Positions 63,912 to 64,000 of a stretch of DNA of 64,000 nucleotides are shown piece after piece. The stretch's first letter is position 1; each line of letters starts with the position of its first letter. The stretch is from Castellaniella denitrificans (GTDB taxonomy: Bacteria; Pseudomonadota; Gammaproteobacteria; Burkholderiales; Burkholderiaceae_B), in assembly GCF_027214045.1 (NCBI RefSeq), contig NZ_JAPWHE010000004.1, positions 62,001 to 126,000 on the forward strand. Reading direction: 5' to 3'. Below the pieces are notes generated by a model. That model was not told the DNA's origin, ran no database searches, and saw nothing but the letters and a program-made list of their open reading frames with translations. The position numbers were made by a program, and so were the translations under genes.

Positions 63912-64000
63912 TCAGGTTTCCAATACGTAGCGCCCAGGAGCATGGCCCAAGGACGGCCGGCCGGGGATGCCCAGCGGCGGCGGGGCCTCGGGTGCGCCCG
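63912..64000 (-). CDS. C-terminal tail of a gene, probably class I PHA synthase (PhaC)
   Basis: Only the last about 29 codons are inside the window. The reading frame ends ...GHAPGRYVLET with TGA at 63912-63914. Class I PHA synthases end in a closely similar PAPGRYV-plus-basic-tail sequence, and phaB lies downstream on the same strand, so PhaC is the best guess. This is too short to be firm; an unrelated gene with the same ending is possible. A longer sequence to the right would settle it. Confidence 0.45.
   Translation of the reverse strand, partial: GAPEAPPPLGIPGRPSLGHAPGRYVLET

Overview
This is a GC-rich window from a betaproteobacterium, most likely in or near the Alcaligenaceae (Bordetella/Achromobacter/Castellaniella relatives). 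The clues are the order odhA-odhB-odhL-zapE followed by trpS, a long-form TrpRS, a TorF-type porin, polyhydroxybutyrate (PHB)-type genes and a type VI secretion cluster with DUF2169/DUF3540/DUF4150 genes. These are inferences from gene content; no database comparison was made. I see no rRNA, tRNA, CRISPR array or insertion sequence.

1-22.2 kb: a nearly complete type VI secretion system (T6SS), almost all on the minus strand. In order of transcription it runs tssF, tssG, vgrG, an unrecognised spike-associated protein, DUF2169-pentapeptide, pentapeptide, DUF3540, PAAR-like DUF4150, tssJ, tssK, tssL, tssM, tssB, tssC, hcp, terminator, tssH/clpV (cut by the window start). tssE is divergent at the head, and a lone plus-strand glycine-zipper gene sits in the middle. 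tssA is not visible and may lie past the left edge. TssM carries a C-terminal LysM domain. The short VgrG is followed by a beta-repeat protein with two hydrophobic segments. These are the two most unusual points of the machine.

22.2-33.8 kb: housekeeping central metabolism. It holds a MaeB-type malic enzyme, the 2-oxoglutarate dehydrogenase complex (odhA, odhB, odhL), the ZapE/AFG1 ATPase, TrpRS and a TorF-like porin. Base composition and codon use look more GC-biased here than in the T6SS region.

33.8-46.0 kb: catabolic and uptake genes. A gabT-potA-potD-potB-potC operon for polyamine-type uptake and GABA transamination is divergent from a MocR/GabR regulator and a second class III aminotransferase. 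A LysR regulator is divergent from glutaryl-CoA dehydrogenase and a class III CoA-transferase. Together these could carry diamine- or lysine-derived carbon to crotonyl-CoA and succinate. Two copies of a 47-bp palindromic repeat lie at 42.4-42.6 kb, and one forms the end of the LysR gene.

46.2-50.7 kb: a putative extracytosolic flavin electron-transfer cluster. It has a PepSY protein, a DUF2271 protein with an exact ApbE-type flavinylation motif, a membrane PepSY-flavodoxin-reductase fusion, and ApbE.

50.7-64 kb: two exporters around acetate/PHB genes. A TetR-adaptor-FtsX-type permease-ATPase operon has a clean palindromic operator. Upstream of it lie ackA, pta and phaB, then a YhiI-RbbA-YhhJ-type exporter with its own outer-membrane factor, and at the right edge the tail of what looks like PHA synthase.
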